This document shows, piece after piece, positions 37,520-49,278 of a stretch of DNA of 64,000 nucleotides. The DNA lies in assembly GCA_038496675.1 (NCBI GenBank), contig CM076654.1, positions 5,987,101 to 6,051,100 of the forward strand. Reading direction: 5' to 3'. Under the pieces are notes generated by a model. That model did no database searches. It saw nothing but the letters and a program-made list of their open reading frames with translations, and was not told the origin of the DNA. Numbering within the stretch: the first letter of the stretch is position 1; the number at the start of each line of letters is the position of its first letter. The DNA is from Rachycentron canadum (taxonomy: Eukaryota > Chordata > Actinopteri > Carangiformes > Rachycentridae). The position numbers and the translations under genes were made by a program.

Positions 37520-39875
37520 CTCTCTCTCTCTCACTCACACACACCTAGACGGCGACTATTGATGATGACTCAGCTTCCCAAATGAGGACGCTGCTCCTGA
37601 TTGTGACCCTTGTGTCAAACTTCCCCTTGCTCATTGTGGGTATGGGCATCATCCTGCTGCCGGTGCTCGTGGTCTTGTTCTGCCGAAACCACCAGAAGAA
37701 GGTAGGACCTGCCCCAGTTGCTGTGTTGTTATTAATCCCAAACTGTAGTATTATTAATCCCCACAGTTACCCTGGTTTTAAAAATTTGTGCTACCCACTG
37801 ACATTAGATTACAGTGCAAATGGGACCTAGAGTGATAATAGATAGTAGTAATATGTCACAGTAAATCCCATTGTTTTGAAAGTTTTGACTGGGTTTCTGC
37901 ATGGTTAACATTTTCCTCCACTAACCTCACTGAGCTTCAGCAAGTTTAACCCCTGAGCTATGCGCATGTTAACTAACACATTGCATGACTGCTGCATAGC
38001 AGAGTGTGCGTGAGCAGTTTTCCTCAATTCTGGATCAGATGGTGGTTTTTATTTTGTAATTTTTTGTTTTGTTTTGTTTTTTTTGCTGAATGTTTTCTAA
38101 CAATCGGTTCACCATCTGATGAATTGACGAGTCTTTGTATTCAAGCAGAAAGCATCATCGTAGCTTTAAACTTATTTTATCTCTGTTGAGCACTAAAGTG
38201 CATTGAACTAAGATAGACCTGGAAATGATGTACAGCACATGTTCACTTCTTATCTCTAGTAGTCTGAGTTTGCTGATTCGAACCTTGGCCTTATCGCCAT
38301 GCCTTATCATGGCATTGTAGTTCAGGTCTATAGAGTGGCCTTTAACATTTAAAGGAATAGTTTGATATTTTAGTAAATATTTTTCTCTCTTTTTTTGGCT
38401 GAGAGTCAGATGAGAAGATTGATGCTCGCAAAACTCGCATGGTTTTTTTTGGGTTTTTTTTTTTTTTTTGGTTTAAATATGAAACTACAGTCAGGACACA
38501 GTTACTGACAGTTGGCTTATTTAATGACACAAGACAGTGAACCAGTTTGCTGGACTCTGTCCAGAGGTGATGCAATCTGTCATCCAGCACTAAAATTTGC
38601 ATTTCTAGGGCTGACCCCGCTGTTGCAGTCCAGCCAAAAACCACAAATGTCTGTGACTGACTGGCTGACTGAGTAATGTAGTAACACCACTGTTCAGCAA
38701 AGCCTGTTCAGTGTTGGCTGTTTCCTCACTGGACTTTGCTTGTTCGTGCTAAAACATATTGAAAGAGCAGTGCTGCCATTATTTTTTGATTTTGTCGATC
38801 TTTTTAGACCCCTTTACTGACTTAAAAAAAAAAACCTGTAGCAACAACTCTATCAACTTTCTGCAGGAGAGTCACCAGTGTTAACCCTTATGGACAAAAT
38901 CTGGCTTTTCCTCTGCTGACAGGAATAAACTTCAAACTTTCTGTGATGTCTGTAGCTCATATGATTAGTGCAACTCTCTGTGCTTCATATATACAGTAAT
39001 ACTGTATATATAAAGGGATGAAACAAACTGACATCGGCCCAACGCCTACGACACAGTCCACCCGTATACAAGCTTTTGCCTCTTGGTCTTGTTACGCTTT
39101 ATTTTTGTCCAGATTAAAGATATACCATGTTAGTTTGTGAGCCTCAGCTTCATAGGTCAGGTATAGACATGAAAGTGTTACCAGTTTTCTCATCTAATTC
39201 TTCTTGAAGAAACTATTCTCTTTCCATACACATGTGCATTTAAGTTTAACTCAGGACTCAACAGACTGTTACTGCTTAATTGCAATGTGAAGAAGTGTTG
39301 TATTAACCATGTTCTAATTTTAATTTTCTGTAACCCCCCCCCCCCTTTTTTCCTTTTCTGTTTTAGAATGAAGTAAAACGTATTGATTTTACTGAAGCTT
39401 TTCATTCTTTTACTGTAAGTCTTCATTTTGCCTTGTTTGCTATTCTCCTTTTAATTTGTTATCCATCATCTCTGGTTATTATCATTTTTAATTGTCTTTA
39501 TGGACATGATATTCCTTTTTTGAGTTCTCGCCTCACAGCTAACATTGGTTTCATTGTTTTGTTTTTAAGTTGATTTTCTGTGGTGGTTATTGTCGTAATT
39601 GGTGCATATTTAGGTCGTTGTGTGAACATTACAGTCAAAACATATATTCCCATTTTGATGTCAGTATAAAAGAATATTTGGACGTCTTGCCAGTGCTGCG
39701 TTTGTACTAACACCACCTGTCCTCCCAACTCTTCCCCGTTCAGACGGCAAAAGATGACACGGCCTACACTCAGGTCAGCGACAAACCAGACGAGCCGTCG
39801 GAAACACCCGCCAACCAGCCAATGAGGAACGGCTCCTACATTGCCATGTCTCCAGTGGAGGCCCAGAAGTGTTGA
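28139..39875 (+). CDS. scarb2: Scavenger receptor class B member 2 (lysosomal membrane protein LIMP-2)
   Basis: Exons: 28139-28261, 31833-31990, 32210-32357, 32607-32801, 33303-33394, 34135-34254, 35227-35405, 36743-36861, 37161-37234, 37363-37414, 37549-37701, 39744-39875. Phases agree and give 514 aa. CD36-family layout: N-terminal membrane helix (about residues 8-28), a large luminal domain with many N-glycosylation sequons and paired cysteines, a second helix (about 435-464), then a cytosolic tail. LIMP-2-like blocks include YYFFNVTNPEEFLKG, GPYTYR, MINGTDGAVFHPL, NEGFCVPAGDCLGTGVLKVS, SFPHFYQAD and NKEEHETYLDL. In mammals LIMP-2 carries beta-glucocerebrosidase to lysosomes and conducts lipid. 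Two regions differ: the apical helices resemble SR-BI (NRT in place of human THT around residue 171), and the 50-residue tail lacks a DERAPLI-type signal. The ccdc158/fam47e context supports orthology to SCARB2; a lineage-specific copy is possible. Confidence 0.93.
28269..28320. repeat. (ATT)n microsatellite at the start of scarb2 intron 1
   Basis: Interrupted ATT/GTT run directly after the exon 1 donor site. Confidence 0.85.
33625..33715. repeat. Dispersed repeat fragment in scarb2 intron 5
   Basis: Contains tttacttaagtaaagc and aatactccattac, shared in reverse orientation with stretches near 16690-16720 and 17690-17760. I interpret it as a fragment of a common fish repeat. Confidence 0.45.
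37487..37532. repeat. (CT)n tract before scarb2 exon 11
   Basis: A long CT run (one CCCC interruption) ends about 16 bp before the exon 11 acceptor at 37549 and forms its polypyrimidine tract. Length variation here could affect splicing of the exon that encodes the C-terminal membrane helix. Confidence 0.9.
38351..38640 (+). repeat. Dispersed teleost repeat in the last scarb2 intron
   Basis: Starts aaaggaatagtttgatattttagt, then ggctgagagtcagatgagaagattgat, atatgaaactacag and ctctgtccagaggt. This order is shared in part with copies near 42432, 48280 and 52130. It looks like one full-length but diverged copy of a repeat I know from spiny-rayed fish genomes; the family name is not assigned. 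Confidence 0.6.
39367..39414 (+). other. scarb2: Candidate 48-nt cassette exon of scarb2
   Basis: The acceptor CTGTTTTAG follows a long pyrimidine run (C10 then T-rich) and the donor is a perfect GTAAGT. The 48 nt are open and in phase 0 on both sides, so inclusion adds 16 residues (NEVKRIDFTEAFHSFT) between the membrane-proximal KK and the rest of the tail without altering the downstream frame. It could be constitutive or tissue-specific. Confidence 0.6.
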
Positions 39876-42431
39876 TCGAGGGCTTCCTTCCCAAGTGTGG
39901 AGCTCAGGAAGGGGGCAGAGGGAGCAGCACAGGGGTGTTACATTACCACGGGTGGGGGTTTACACACATAGTGGGCTCATTTTCACATATTCTGGGTGGT
40001 GGGGAGGATAGGGAAAGAGGTGGGACACAAACACCAGTAAATGTTAAGTCAACAAAGACCTTGCTCCTCTCACTGAGCCCTCTTATGACTGTCTGTCCTC
40101 CTCTACTCTACCTGCTGAGCATGGCCCTCACTGCCTGCCATGCTGCAACACAACAAACTCTCACACCTTTATTCCTCATTCTCGTGCTGGTCAGCCCCTT
40201 AAACACCCCGGGACTCTGGGTGGGCTCGGCCAGGACAAGCCTTTTTCCGTAATTCTTCTGAGGGAACATGGTAGCATAGGTGTCGCTGCTGCACACGGAT
40301 GCATGATCTTCTGAGCAGACTTTGCCGACTAACGTGGTTCAAAGAGTGTTTAGTATTCACCTGAACAACAGCGGGTGTTGTTACAGTCGTATTGCTCTTT
40401 CCTCTTCATCAGTGTTGCGTGAGGAGAAAATTTCCAAGCCAACAGATTAAAAAAAAGCCCCTGTAAACTGAATCCCTAGGACAAAACTCTGAGCTTCTGG
40501 GCTCGGAGGATAAAATGGTTTTGCTAACGAAAGTGAACTTAGCATATCCTTTTTGTACAAAAGAAAAGAAAAGAACAACAGACTGAGCCAAACTATTTAT
40601 AGCATTTTTGCCTTTTTTTTTTTTCCTAAGATGAATTTGTGCGCGCGCACACCACACTTTCAAGTATCAGTTAGTGAAAGTGTTTGTGCACCCTTATCTT
40701 ACACTTCAGTGTCCTGTTCTGACGGGACGATGGGCAACTGTTTTGCTTGATACAGGCATGGTGTAGTGTGACACCTGAAATACTCGTGATATTGACCCTG
40801 ACCCCTGTTCTTCTCCTTTTTTTTTCCTTTACTTTTTGTTTTTTGTTTTTTTTTTCAACATTACCACCCCCCCACACATACACACACAAAACACTAATTG
40901 GGGAAAAAAACAAACTCTCAGCTGCATTTCAAAGTCTGCATTAACTAAGGTGATAGTAGATGTGAAATCGATAGGATTGCAACAGTAACTTGATTAAAGT
41001 TGCACCTTTTATAGGCTTCAAAAAGGAGAAAAAAAAAACACCCACAGAACTTACAAGGGAGACTTGAACCTGCTTTCTGCCTTACAATGGTTCAGTGTGT
41101 TCTTTATGTTCATACATTGTTCAAATAAGCTGGAAATCTCTTTGTCCTTATTGTACATATGTAAAAGGGGAAATGTTGAGATACCTCTGACCAAATCCAG
41201 CAAGCAGTCCTCCTAGGTGTGCTGAAAGACACTAACCTTGTCTGGTGTCAACCGCTCCTGCACGTCTACACTTGTTATTATTAGAGAAAGCACAACTTGG
41301 ATTGCTAAAACCAGTCCTCACACAAGGCTACCAGGTTTTTATTTTTGGTCCTGTTATTATATATATTTACAGCTAATCTGTCAAAGACACTGTCAAGTGC
41401 CGTGACTATTAAAAAAAAACAAACAAACAAACAAAAAAAAAACAACACAAGAAGCAAAAGTGAAATCATTGGGTCTTGAGGGAGCCCTGTGCACCACTTG
41501 CCGCTGTGCAGTCGTTTAGTTTGCCAAGGAGCTGTAGGCATTCAGGCAAACGCAGCACGCAGCACTTGAATCACTGTATGTCTTATGTTTCATGTCGTCG
41601 TTTTCATTTTTCTGTCCGCCACACGTGTCTCTCGTCACACGTCAAACCCATTCTTTGTCAATGGGGAAGTGAATTTAAGGCCATAATACTGTCAACGTGG
41701 AAAATTCCCTGCACTTTGCCTGGAAATTTGTGCCCTGTGTATTTTCTTTTTTTTTTTTTTTTGTCCTTGTCATTTCAATGCAGGTGGTCCATATGTTCAT
41801 TACATTTCAATGTTTTATCCTGGCTAGTGTTGGTTGTGATGTTGTTGTAAATGGACAACAGACATCCCCTCCTCTGTCATTCTCAGCACATGGAGTGTCT
41901 TCTTTTGATATACTTTTGTATTTGTTATTGCTGCTAAAAATGCCATAACCTATGGACTTGTATTTGTATATGGGGTATTAACCGTAATGTGCTCGAATTT
42001 GGTTTCAGGTTGATCCACAGAGTCTTTTTTTTTTTTTTCTTCTTTTTTTCTTAACCAAGTCTTAAATCTTGGAGGCTCTCTGTGTTGCCAACCCTTTGAC
42101 ACCTGAGCACAAGATACAAAGCCCAAAGCTTTCTGCCATATATTGGAATTAGCAGTTACAGTTATCACTAGCAACATTTATGTAAAGTTATCTCAGTTAA
42201 CCATCACAATCATTCCTCATTTAACAGTTGATGTGACCATATCTCACATATCATGGGGTTTTAGTAAAAGGTTAGTAAACTTGACAGAAAGGACGAGCCA
42301 TGACCATCTAAGGTTGGTGTCAGGCATCTGATTCTGTGTTTTAATAACACTGGTGGAGAGTCCTTTCAACACTAGAACATGCTTCTTTGTTTCTGGGTGG
42401 GGAGTTAGATTGATGCCACTACTGTGATAGT

Positions 42432-42705
42432 CTCCTGAATATGAAACTACAGCCTGTAGAGGTTTAGCTTAGTGTAGCTTATCTTAGCTTAGCGTTTGTG
42501 CAGAGCTACAACAGGAGGTGAAACAGTTAGCCTGGCTCTGATTTCAGCTTCTCAAAGGGGTTGTAGGATGCTATCACCGTATCAGCACATAATCATTTGT
42601 AAAACTGATGCCTGTAGAAGCCAGAGTCAGGTTAGCCCTTTCCTCCTTGTTACCAGTCTTTATGCTAAGCTATGCTAATCACCCCCGTGCTTCACCTTCA
42701 TATTT
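42432..42705. repeat. Inverted pair of dispersed-repeat copies in the scarb2 3'UTR
   Basis: The left part (about 42432-42545) has atatgaaactacag, tagcttagcg and ggaggtgaaacagttagcctggctctg in the + orientation. The right part (about 42615-42705) has the complementary order: agagtcaggttagcc, cctccttgttaccagtctttatgctaagc. The two copies face each other with about 70-90 bp between them, so the transcript could fold into an imperfect duplex of roughly 90 bp. Confidence 0.6.
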
Positions 42706-42898
42706 AACAGACAGATATGCAGGTGGTATTGATCTTCTTATCTAACCCGCTACCATGAAGCAGAGAAGTGTTTCAGTTCACTAAAGGCCTTTTTATTTCA
42801 CCTACATGTAAGAAACATCGCCTTGTGCAAACTCACAGACCATCGTTATACAACCTTTTGAAAATCTCAACTTGAACCTGAAAAACTTTAATCCTGTC

Positions 42899-42916
42899 GT
42901 GTGTGTGTGTGTGTGT
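42899..42916. repeat. (GT)n microsatellite
   Basis: Nine GT units in the inferred scarb2 3'UTR. Confidence 0.9.
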
Positions 42917-44147
42917 AGCTTGTCTGTTCAAACACACACCCGAGCCATAACTACTACTCCACCTGTCAGACTTCAATGATACTGACCTTTGAGTCCAGTC
43001 CTTCAAGCCCATTGGCTCGTCCCTGCTTGACCAAAGATAACCCCCATAGATCTGCCCCAGCACCATGTTTACTCTCCTCTGCGATAAACAGCTGTGCCAC
43101 AAAACCCACCGCCTACATTTTTTTTTCTTTTTTAATCGTGCCACCACCTATGTGAAGTATTTGCAACTGTGTTGTGCGTGCGTGAATGCATGTATGTGCC
43201 TTTTTTTTTACATCAAGGCAAAAAAAAATAAAAAATCACAGATGGTAGGTTGAGGGGTATTGCTTTTTTTGTCACCCAGCGCAAGAGCAAACAAAAGTAA
43301 TCAATGCTCTTTGTGAGCAGAAAAAAAAATCTCAGTATTATGTAAGACAAAGCAATACAGAGTTGTGTAAAATAAGTTGTAGATGATTTGTAAGGGGCCA
43401 CACAATATTTATGTATGTTTCTGTTCCTGAATTTGTGACTTTTAATTTGACTTGAATAGAGAGAGTTTTCCTTTTTATGTAGTGTGATTTAGACTTTTAT
43501 TTTGTAAAATTCAGCTTGAGTACAAGCACATTTCATTTTCATTTAACATTTCAATTATTTTCACACTGAAAATACAAATGTGTTTAAAAAAATGAAATTG
43601 GACCAGTATGTCAAACTGGGACCAGTCAGAGCCCTGTAAAATAAAATGTCTGTAAGAGTGTTAATGAATGCGGCTGGAAGAGTATGAGAACTTGTGAGAG
43701 TAAAAACCTGTTTGTGGAGCCAGATGCACCATTTCTGTCAAACTGGAGTGATTTTACTGGAAGGCTGATTATCTTGATGACTGAAAAAGTAAAGTGAAGA
43801 ATTGATGCTGTGTAAACTATCTAGATGAATGAAGCCCTCCATCAGGGATGAGCACTAGTGCCATACCATCCTTTGTTGTTGTTATTATGATGATTTTTTT
43901 TTTTCCTCCTTAATTTGCTCTTTGGTGTAACAACCTCATCTCCCTGTTTCAATGTTCTGAAGTCACTAACAAAAGACTTTTCCCTCTAAAGATGTACTAA
44001 TTTGTTTTGCTGCTGAAAATGACAATCCCCTTGTCATGTTAGGTGCAAAATGATTTCAAAGTAATATCCATTTTTAGTTTTGATAATTTACACTGCACAG
44101 ATGTTTCTACAGTGCTTTTGTAAACATTTCTAGTGTATTTGCAAAAA

Positions 44148-44153
44148 AATAAA
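44148..44153 (+). terminator. Polyadenylation signal, probable scarb2 end
   Basis: AATAAA within an A-rich context, followed by tgcagtctaatgc and a T/G-rich stretch (tatggccttctgtcttttgt) that fits a downstream element. Confidence 0.6.
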
Positions 44154-45801
44154 AGTTGCAGTCTAATGCAAAGTTCACACTATGGCCTTCTGTCTTTTGT
44201 AAAACATAACAATATAAAAACTGTTAATCCAGAAGATCCTGAAAGGTGTTCAATATATATCAATATCAATATTACTGAATTTATGTTATGGAAATATTAA
44301 CCATATAAAACCATTTAGTATTTATTTACTTTATTAGCTTTAGTGGAAAAGTACAGACCAAGTGAATAGTAATATAATGCTCACACATTGATGCTTGACG
44401 ATTTCACTTTTCCTGTGAATAACTGGACAAACAACAAGCAAGGACTTTTACACATTATCTAGCTCCGTGACGTGTTTCCCCGAAAACTCTTGACTCTTCG
44501 TCAACATGTGAAACTTGCAGCTGAACTGCAACAAGTTTAGGCAAGTTTTCAGGGGTATTGGATGACACACACCTGTAAGGGAGAGAAATACACAAATCCA
44601 CGAGGGCGTTCCATGCGCACACAGCAGCAGCCTTTCTGTTCATTATTATAAGTGATAGCCTTGAGGCAGGTTCTTCTGGGAACTCGCATTACACGTTTCT
44701 GCCCTTGTGATTATCGTTTGAGGGACTGCATGCGTCAGCATGTAGTCTTTCTCCTGCAGTCTCTCCATTAAAGTGTTTATTATTCATTTATTTGGGACTT
44801 GATCAAACTTCAGTTGAGTGGACACTTCCACTGCTGTGTAAACTAAATTTCTACACAACTAACTACAACTACTGCAACAGCAGATGCAAGGAGACAGTAC
44901 AGGACGCTGGTTAATTCACTCCAATGAAATTGTTTAGATTCATATTTGTTTTTGTCATGTAGACTTTAAACTGTCCTTACACCCTTTTTCATCACACTCA
45001 CCTTTTTGTCAATTTAACAAAGTATAAAGCCAAAAAGCCAACAGAGATTTATACATTTTTTAATGATAATCACTTAGAATATAAGAATATGAGCTCATGA
45101 ACATTTCTGTGTCAGTGTTGGACAACTGAAGTGCTTTTCAGAGAGGTTTCTGAAACTAATGGGTTGATGTTCACCTGTCTGTAGTGATAGCAACAAAATA
45201 CGTGATTCAAAACAACACACCACAACCACAAAGAGCGGCAGGAAACAGCAAAATGTCAGCAAGATGGCAACAGCATCCACATGTAGCCATTCGAGCAACA
45301 CAACAACAAGACACAGCCAAACAATAAGGGTAATATCTGATTATTGACATGTGCAGAGCAGCAGTAAGCAAAAATTCATGATTCACAACGTTGATCTTGA
45401 TGAAACATGAATATAAGATGCAGTGACAAGTTGGGCCTCTTAGAACAGTAGTTCAAGCTTGAAATAAAAACAGTTTCACTATTTATACACACAAATACAA
45501 CAGAAAAATTTGTAATACAGTCTATACTTAAAGTTTTTATCCCAACTCATTTTATGCATTTCTCTTTAAAACTCAAATAAGTTTATATTTTTCTTGTTTT
45601 TTACTTTTTCTTTCTTTCTTGTTTTCATGAAATTACACCACTATAAATATAACATGCTCAGTCAATGGCTTCTAGAGGGGTTTAAACTACAACATAATCA
45701 GTGATGTATCAGCCCCACAGACTCAGTAATGGGTTTATTAGGTTTTCATTCATTATGCTTCGTGGACAAGTTGAATTCATACCTTCAAGTGTTCTGACAG
45801 C

Positions 45802-45835
45802 TTCACCTATTTCAGAAGTGGCTGAAATAGGTGAA
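45802..45835. repeat. Perfect 14-bp inverted repeat
   Basis: TTCACCTATTTCAG (45802-45815), a 6-nt loop AAGTGG, then the exact complement (45822-45835). It is intergenic and could be a foldback-element remnant. Confidence 0.7.
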
Positions 45836-46339
45836 AAAAGGGAGACCCTTACCTGGAAAAGCTGATTAATTATTCCCAAAAAGGCCATAGACTAATGTCA
45901 ACGTTACACAAAATGTCACAAAGACCCTGAATCGGGTCTTTGAGATGCTTCAGTTGACTGAGTCCAATGTCTTCATCAGGGCTCAGCTCCAACAGTCTTA
46001 CAACAGTAAGGCCACCTGCTGACAGTGAACAATAGACACCCCCTCCTTCAATACACTGGAAAACTAGGTCTAACTGCCCTCTGCTATTGTTCCCCTTGTC
46101 ACCAGTGTGTGAGTTTTAAAGTTGGGGGTTTTGGTGGCTGGATGTGAAAATTGGCAGCAGAGGCCACATGTTGGGCTCCATCTTTGCAGAGGCATGGTGA
46201 TTTTACTCGTTTGTCTTCAGCAAACAATCGGTGAAGAGGTGAACACTCACAAGTCATCTTTCCAATCATTACCTCCCCTCTCACATTTCACAACCACAGA
46301 TTAAACAAATAATCCAATGCGTGTTCCACCGTGAGTTTG

Positions 46340-46770
46340 TTATCGCTGGACAAATCCAGGCTTGCTGTTTCCTCCTGTTTACTAGTCTTTATGCTAAGCT
46401 AAGATGAAGACTCTGTATAATAGACCAGAAATACTAATAGTTAAAATTACACTCCACTATATCAGCCATTCATTGTGGGGGTTTTTTTTAGCAAAAAACT
46501 TGCTAATCAGCATGTTGTTTATTGATGACATGCAGAAATGTTTACTTTATATTGCTAGGGTTTATTAATTGGACTTTCATTTATTAATAGAGAACAGCAC
46601 AAGAAAACTCAGAGTTATCATCATGAGTCAGGGTTCTCGTGAATAAATACTTCAATATACTGTGTTTATCCATGAGTTTTAGAGGTGCAAACAGTTGGAG
46701 GTTGTTATCATGGGAAAGTGCCAGCCTGTTTCCAGTCTTTGTGCTAAGCTTCTGTGTATTAAACTCATCT
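46340..46770 (-). repeat. Two partial dispersed-repeat copies
   Basis: tttcctcctgtttactagtctttatgctaagctaag (46370-46405) and agcctgtttccagtctttgtgctaagc (46722-46750) match the reverse orientation of the repeat seen near 42432 and 52190. Confidence 0.5.
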
Positions 46771-48053
46771 CTTCTACTAATGTTTTTGGCAACAAGCCTA
46801 TTTCCAGTGTTCCCTGTATTATGTAGTGTCCCTAAATCAAAACGCTCCAGGAACCATGGCCAAATCTGAAAAGTCCCATCCCAAAAGTCCCAGGAGCTGC
46901 TCCACTGGCCATGATTCCAAGGACAAACTCTCCTCTCCAAGTAAACAAGTGGGTGTAAACTTTGGTTAGTACAATGCTTTTTCAAGGCCTTGTTTATACT
47001 ACAGACAGCTCTGGGCACATTTGACAGATAATCATTTGAAAGTCTTAACCATAGATGCTTAGGGAGAGGATGCTGTCACATCCCCAAGAATTTCCATTGT
47101 CTGTTGCTGCACCTTGAATTCAGGATGTGTGCCATCAGTAATCCTAGTTAGCCTCTGTTCACTTTCTACAAATAACAAATAATCTTTACTAATTCTTGGT
47201 CAATAATTATCTAAGAAAATGCACGAGTGCTTGTTTTTCTATCAATGTTTTGGTGCTAGGCTCATAGGCAGTGGCCAACTGTGTGTTTATTACCCTTAAG
47301 AATAAATTTGAAGTACTTTATTTGTAACTCAGTGTTTGCATTTCATGACCTCATGGCACAGCTCTTCAGAGGGAAATATTGTATTTATTTGACTTTTACA
47401 GCTTTAGCGTCTTTACAAATGAATATTTTACCTAACAAAAGATATAAAGAGCTCATTTGTTGCAATCTCATAAATGAAACACACTTTATACTGAAGAGCT
47501 ATTTTGATAATTGAGAGTCATTTTTCATGGTTGCAGCTTCTTAAATGTGAATATTTATTTCTTGTTTTGTAATTATTCTTCAATTATTTAGAGGTTTGGA
47601 CTCACACATTAATGCATTATTAATAATAATCTAATGATAAAATATATAATAAAAGTCTCAGAGCCAATTTATATGTTTACTAGCACATTACTTTTTACTT
47701 CAGTAGGATGTTGATGATGAGGATTGGTACTGTCGAAATTGAGTTGTATTAAATGGTCTTTTGTGCCCCCTGCTGGTTCTGAAAATTAATCTGACGCCAT
47801 AATATTATCAATAATTTGAAATTATGAGATAAATGGAGCCAAAACATACTTTGCATATATTGTTTTTGTTTCCATCAAGTGAATTTAAATAATTAAATAT
47901 GTTAAAGCAGATAAGTAATTGAGTCTGTGGACTCAGGCTGTGTAGTGATTTAAACTGTTCAAATATTAAATGACCTATGGATAAAGGAAATATGAAATAA
48001 TTGGAAAATGTGCATGTTAATAAACTCCTTTTTTACCATTTGCAAAAGATTAG

Positions 48054-48075
48054 ACACACACACACACACACACAC
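48054..48075. repeat. (CA)n microsatellite
   Basis: About eleven CA units in the spacer. Confidence 0.9.
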
Positions 48076-48279
48076 TCAAATGAATGCAATTGACACATAT
48101 ATAATTACAGCAGTTATACATGATCAGCATTCTCAAAAAACATTCAATAAAATTTACATTTTACTTCCACTGATTTCTTCATGTGTCTTTCAGTTGTGTT
48201 AAACAATACTGGACTTTATTCAAAAATAACACTGAGAATATTTAACTCATAACACCATGTTAGCTCTATGCCTTACAGG

Positions 48280-48325
48280 AATAGTACGACATTTTTTTTC
48301 CCAAAATATCAAACTATCCCTTTAA
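48280..48325 (+). repeat. Short dispersed-repeat fragment
   Basis: The stretch caggaatagtacgacatttt followed by atcaaactatccctttaaa resembles the start of the copy at 38351, here with both ends of the family apparently joined. Confidence 0.4.
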
Positions 48326-49278
48326 AATACAGCGACAGTTCTGGGCTTCAAAGCAACAATTTGGAGGCAGACACATTATCCCCGAAAGTCAACTGAATAC
48401 AAGCATGAGTTCTCCGTTCTGTCTCAAGGTGAAGGCGGCAGTTGGCACCGATATGAAACATCCTCAGTGCTTCCCCAGACGTTACTTCATCTCTTGAAGT
48501 TACAACTCTTCTGCTGCTAAGGCACCAGCAACATTAGTTGCAAATACTTAGTGCTTATGATGAGCTGCACAGTAATTTGTTGTTCATCGTGTATGTTTTG
48601 TTCAGTTTCTGGTACCTACAAAGTGTTTAGCAAGTTTCTGGTGAATTTATGGATCAGAACGTCAACAATGAATATGTTTTGAAACAAGTAGGATTCATTC
48701 CTACTCCTTCAATTTAAGGATTTACATTTTTTTTTTCTTTATGAACTAGGTTTTAAATTCTTACATATAAACCAAACAGCTAATCAATTAATTGAGAAAG
48801 TAACGGGCAGATTAATCATTTTTAAACATGAAAATCATTACCTGGAGTCAGTGTCAGTATTACTCTTTATTTTTAAAATCTTTCACCAGTCAAAAGTTTC
48901 CATTTTTAAAAATAATGATAAATATGGATATAAAATGATCACAGTATCTAGTGTTGTCATCACGCAGCCTAAATATGATTGTTTTCATTTGTTTTGTTTT
49001 TTTTTTAAACTTTTCTAGGCTAAATTCTTGTTCATGTGGTTGTGTTTCATCACACTTCCTCTGCTTCGAAAAGTGAAATGAACATTGGCTGTGAAACTCC
49101 CTGAACTCTAACCTCTTCCTAATCCCATGGGATCCACACAGCTGTTGCTCAGCGACATCCTACGTCTTAATGTGCGTCATTAAAGCAGCTTGTGTTGGCT
49201 GCACCTCCCCGCCCTCCCCTCGCCTGGCAGGCTGGCGAGGAGTCTGAGCTGAGGTCTCTCTCCGTTTTCAGTCTTTGC

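Larger units (their letters stand above)
39876..44175 (+). other. scarb2: Long 3'UTR of scarb2 (inferred)
   Basis: No gene is recognisable between the scarb2 stop and the well-placed AATAAA at 44148-44153, so the stretch is best read as a 3'UTR of about 4.3 kb. Its first 350 bp are GC-rich, the rest AT-rich with poly-A/T runs (41410-41440, 41744-41762). It contains an inverted pair of dispersed-repeat copies (42432-42705). Earlier alternative polyadenylation sites are possible. Confidence 0.55.
44176..49278. other. Spacer between the 3' ends of scarb2 and ppef2
   Basis: About 5 kb, mostly AT-rich. It holds partial copies of the dispersed 'gctaagc' repeat (46370-46440, 46715-46760, 48280-48325), a 14-bp foldback (45802-45835) and a (CA)n tract. 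The last part before 49279 will include the ppef2 3'UTR. The longest frame (46584-47018, -, 144 codons) runs through a repeat copy and is rejected as a gene. Confidence 0.55.

Noticed and set aside
38270..38340. tRNA-like B box (GGTTCGAATC on the - strand), possible tRNA or SINE
   Set aside because: No A box, acceptor stem or cloverleaf could be assembled around it. A single ten-base match is expected by chance.
28082..39875. scarb1 or cd36 as identity of the class B scavenger receptor
   Set aside because: The luminal blocks (NEGFC..GDCLGTGVL, PHFYQAD, EEHETY) follow LIMP-2. Only the apex resembles SR-BI, and the ccdc158/fam47e neighbourhood is that of SCARB2.
46584..47018. 144-codon open frame on the - strand
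   Set aside because: It runs through a dispersed-repeat copy (peptide KLSTKTGNRLALS arises from the repeat's reverse strand), lacks splice context, and resembles no protein.
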